Assembly (NCBI GenBank): GCA_023458355.1
Contig: JAEWZS010000228.1
Location: 1 to 5,754 of the forward strand
Origin: Bacillota bacterium
Lineage (GTDB): Bacteria; Bacillota; Clostridia; Christensenellales; CAG-138
Length of the DNA stretch: 5,754 nucleotides
Direction: 5' to 3'
Part shown: positions 4,863 to 5,754 of the stretch, piece after piece
Layout: each line of letters starts with the position of its first letter
Numbering within the stretch: position 1 is the first letter of the stretch
Notes under the pieces: model-generated
Told to the model about the DNA's origin: nothing
Database searches by the model: none
The model's input: only the letters and a program-made list of their open reading frames with translations
Translations under genes and position numbers: made by a program

Positions 4863-5754
4863 ATGGAGTTTTATCGTTCGCAAGTACTCGTATGCACGGG
4901 AACGGGCTGCTCGTCCTCTAACTCGCACGGTATCGTTAAGAGGTTCGAAGAAGAGCTCGTCAAAAACCGTATTGATAAGGAAGTAAAAATTGTTCCCACC
5001 GGCTGTTTCGGCCTTTGCGAAACCGGCCCTGTAGTCATTGTATACCCTGAGGGTTCCTTCTACAGCCACGTAAAGGTAGATGATGTATCCCGTATCGTAA
5101 GCGAGCACCTTGTAAAAGGCCGCATCGTGCAGGATCTTCTTTACAAGGAAAGCGTTGCGGAAGATCACAGCATCCGTTCGCTCGACGAGGTGGAGTTCTT
5201 TAAAAAGCAAAAGCGCGTAGCGCTTCGCAACTGCGGCGTAATCGACCCCGAAAGGATCGATGAATACATCGCTTTTGATGGTTACAAGGCGCTTGAAAAA
5301 AGCCTACTTGAGCTTACACCCGACGATGTGATTGACATCATCAAAAAGAGCGGACTTCGCGGGCGCGGGGGCGGAGGCTTCCCGACCGGCCTTAAGTGGC
5401 AGTTTGCAAAGGCGAGCGTCAACGACGTAAAATACGTCTGCTGCAACGCCGACGAAGGCGACCCCGGTGCATTTATGGATCGCAGTGTTCTTGAAGGCGA
5501 TCCTCATGCAGTTCTTGAAGCTATGGCTATAGCAGGCTATGCCATCGGTGCGCAGCAGGGCTATATTTACGTTCGCGCGGAATACCCGATCGCCGTCAAG
5601 AGACTGCGCATCGCCATCGACCAGGCGCGCGAATACGGTCTCTTAGGCAAGAACATATTCGGCACGAAATTCAGCTTTGATATCGATCTTCGCTTAGGCT
5701 CAGGCGCATTCGTCTGCGGCGAGGAAACCGCACTCATGGCGTCCATCGAGGGCG
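4863..5754 (+). CDS. hndC: NuoF-like flavoprotein subunit of NAD-linked (bifurcating) hydrogenase, HndC/HydB type, 3' truncated
   Basis: Open from ATG 4863 to the window edge: 297 residues visible of the roughly 600 usual for HydB/HndC. Domain 1 (about 1-100) is a thioredoxin-like [2Fe-2S] domain with C11-x4-C16 (CTGTGC) and C48-x3-C52 (CFGLC). After a linker, the NuoF core begins: GLRGRGGGGFPTGLKW (164-179), the glycine-rich loop associated with NADH and FMN binding, then CNADEGDPGAFMDR (194-207), the flavin-site signature, and FVCGEETALMASIEG at the edge. Still to come would be the SLBB part, the [4Fe-4S] domain and a C-terminal 2[4Fe-4S] ferredoxin domain, the last marking bifurcating HydB rather than respiratory NuoF. 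The N-terminal domain already excludes a plain NuoF. C193 is an extra Cys next to the conserved C194. Function in this family: NAD(H) oxidoreduction and electron bifurcation in the cytoplasm. Confidence 0.93.
   Translation, partial: MEFYRSQVLVCTGTGCSSSNSHGIVKRFEEELVKNRIDKEVKIVPTGCFGLCETGPVVIVYPEGSFYSHVKVDDVSRIVSEHLVKGRIVQDLLYKESVAEDHSIRSLDEVEFFKKQKRVALRNCGVIDPERIDEYIAFDGYKALEKSLLELTPDDVIDIIKKSGLRGRGGGGFPTGLKWQFAKASVNDVKYVCCNADEGDPGAFMDRSVLEGDPHAVLEAMAIAGYAIGAQQGYIYVRAEYPIAVKRLRIAIDQAREYGLLGKNIFGTKFSFDIDLRLGSGAFVCGEETALMASIEG

Noticed and set aside
4827..5210. Minus-strand open frame of 127 codons opposite hndC.
   Set aside because: It is antisense to the clear [2Fe-2S] domain of hndC, whose conserved motifs explain the sequence.

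Overview
The window looks like chromosomal DNA of an anaerobic Firmicute of the class Clostridia with a fairly balanced base composition. This rests on family recognition and gene order: a NuoE-like subunit, a stand-alone HATPase protein, a small thioredoxin-fold protein and a NuoF-like subunit, which is a clostridial layout for NAD-linked, electron-bifurcating [FeFe]-hydrogenases. It is not a taxonomic search result. All recognised genes are on the + strand.

Layout. (1) Positions 2-1048 hold the 3' end of a large carbohydrate-active enzyme gene, a GH94 domain of the cyclic beta-1,2-glucan synthase or 1,2-beta-oligoglucan phosphorylase type. A near-perfect 38-nt palindrome (1045-1082) contains its stop codon. 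(2) Positions 1119-3035 hold a complete YgiQ-family radical SAM gene, followed by a strong intrinsic terminator with a UUCG loop (3076-3110). (3) Positions 3111-3407 hold no convincing gene. They contain an AT-rich, promoter-like stretch with an 18-bp dyad (3128-3145), then a set of nested complementary segments (3235-3377) ending just before a Shine-Dalgarno sequence. I read this as a candidate structured leader RNA. (4) From 3408 to the window end there is a tight operon: hndA (NuoE-like), an HATPase-fold protein, hndB and hndC (NuoF-like, cut by the window edge at residue 297).

How the genes work together. HndA and HndC carry [2Fe-2S] sites and the flavin/NAD domain that pass electrons between NAD(H) and a catalytic partner. 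The partner would be encoded downstream and is most often HydA/HndD, an [FeFe]-hydrogenase that also uses ferredoxin. HndB and the HATPase protein are small co-encoded proteins of unclear role. The GH94 and ygiQ genes look unrelated to this operon and are separated from it by the terminator.

The most notable points are the possible cis-regulatory RNA before the hydrogenase operon, the orphan ATPase inside the operon, and the palindromic element at the end of the GH94 gene.
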